Shown here: positions 6,361 to 6,544 of the stretch, in pieces
Position numbering within the stretch: position 1 is the first letter of the stretch
Layout: each line of letters opens with the position of its first letter
Assembly: GCA_945836785.1 (NCBI GenBank)
Contig: CAMAMD010000076.1
Span: 1 to 6,544 of the forward strand
DNA length: 6,544 nucleotides
Source: an uncultured Clostridium sp.
Lineage (GTDB): Bacteria; Bacillota_A; Clostridia; Lachnospirales; Lachnospiraceae
Direction of reading: 5' to 3'
Made by a program: the position numbers and the translations under genes
The notes under the pieces: model-generated
Seen by the model: the letters and a program-made list of their open reading frames with translations, nothing else
What the model was told of the DNA's origin: nothing
Databases searched by the model: none

Positions 6361-6404
6361 AATTCAAAACATGCAGATACAAAAGAAAAAGGAGAACCAC
6401 ATAA

Positions 6405-6544
6405 ATGAAAGATTTTTTCAAAAAATACCATCACGCATGGACGTTGCTTTACGTTCTGATTTACATGCCTTGGTTTATGTGGCTGGAACAACATGTCACA
6501 ACTGATTTTCATGTGATACATATGTCGATAGATGACCATATTCC
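6405..6544 (+). CDS. PAP2-like phosphatase, 5' part only
   Basis: The first 46 complete codons of a gene cut by the window end. The ATG follows AAAGGAGA, with GGAG (6391-6394) ten bases upstream. The visible protein starts MKDFFKKYHH, then has a hydrophobic, aromatic stretch with a WTLLYVLIYMPWF core (12-24) that fits a first membrane helix, followed by WLEQHVTTDFHVIHMSID. From memory of the family, this opening resembles membrane PAP2 phosphatases of Lachnospiraceae, which remove phosphate from lipid phosphates or prenyl diphosphates. The catalytic KxxxxxxRP, SGH and SRxxxxxHxxxD motifs would lie beyond the window, so the activity cannot be confirmed. It is transcribed divergently from the ABC operon. 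Confidence 0.6.
   Translation, partial: MKDFFKKYHHAWTLLYVLIYMPWFMWLEQHVTTDFHVIHMSIDDHI

Noticed and set aside
6267..6539. Minus-strand 90-codon open frame
   Set aside because: It lies antisense to the PAP2 gene, its ribosome binding site and both -10 boxes. It is rich in His, Met and Cys with no recognisable family and has no ribosome binding site visible in the window.

Overview
The window looks like the chromosome of a low-GC anaerobic Firmicute, most likely a Lachnospiraceae-type Clostridium relative. The reasons are AT-rich intergenic DNA, strong GGAGG-type ribosome binding sites, extended -10 promoters (TGATATAAT), and the style of the proteins: a paired half-size ABC exporter with a Gly/Met/His-rich leader, a D-lactate dehydrogenase, a PAS-GGDEF protein and a PAP2-type protein. 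The taxonomic call is an inference from protein style and was not tested by a search.

Layout. (1) 1-65 holds a short promoter region. (2) 90-1334 (+) is a cytoplasmic diguanylate cyclase with two PAS-like sensor regions and an intact GGDEF active site but no recognisable inhibitory I-site. (3) 1340-1370 is a strong hairpin with an A-tract on one side and a T-tract on the other. It serves as a terminator for both convergent transcripts and contains the last codons and the stop of the next gene. (4) On the minus strand, 6038 down to 1348, is a three-gene operon: ABC half-transporter A (4281-6038), ABC half-transporter B (2419-4281, stop/start overlap TAATG) and a D-lactate dehydrogenase/2-hydroxyacid dehydrogenase (1348-2385). 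(5) 6045-6404 is a 360-bp divergent control region. It has a good sigma-A promoter for the ABC operon, a perfect inverted repeat touching its -35 box, a second inverted repeat in the untranslated leader, and two extended -10 boxes facing right. These two boxes are exact 12-bp repeats that flank a GC-rich 68-bp segment with a hairpin. (6) 6405-6544 (+) is the start of a PAP2-like membrane phosphatase gene cut by the window edge.

How the genes work together. The two ABC proteins make a heterodimeric exporter with one consensus and one degenerate ATP site. The Walker B, switch-loop and signature changes all fall in the same composite site. The dehydrogenase follows the exporter after 33 bp without a visible terminator or promoter, so it is probably co-transcribed. 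The cyclase and the PAP2 gene are separate transcription units. No complete new defence or mobile system is visible. The least explained parts are the 6045-6404 control region with its GC-rich cassette, and the Cys/His-rich dehydrogenase tail that is partly encoded by the terminator hairpin.
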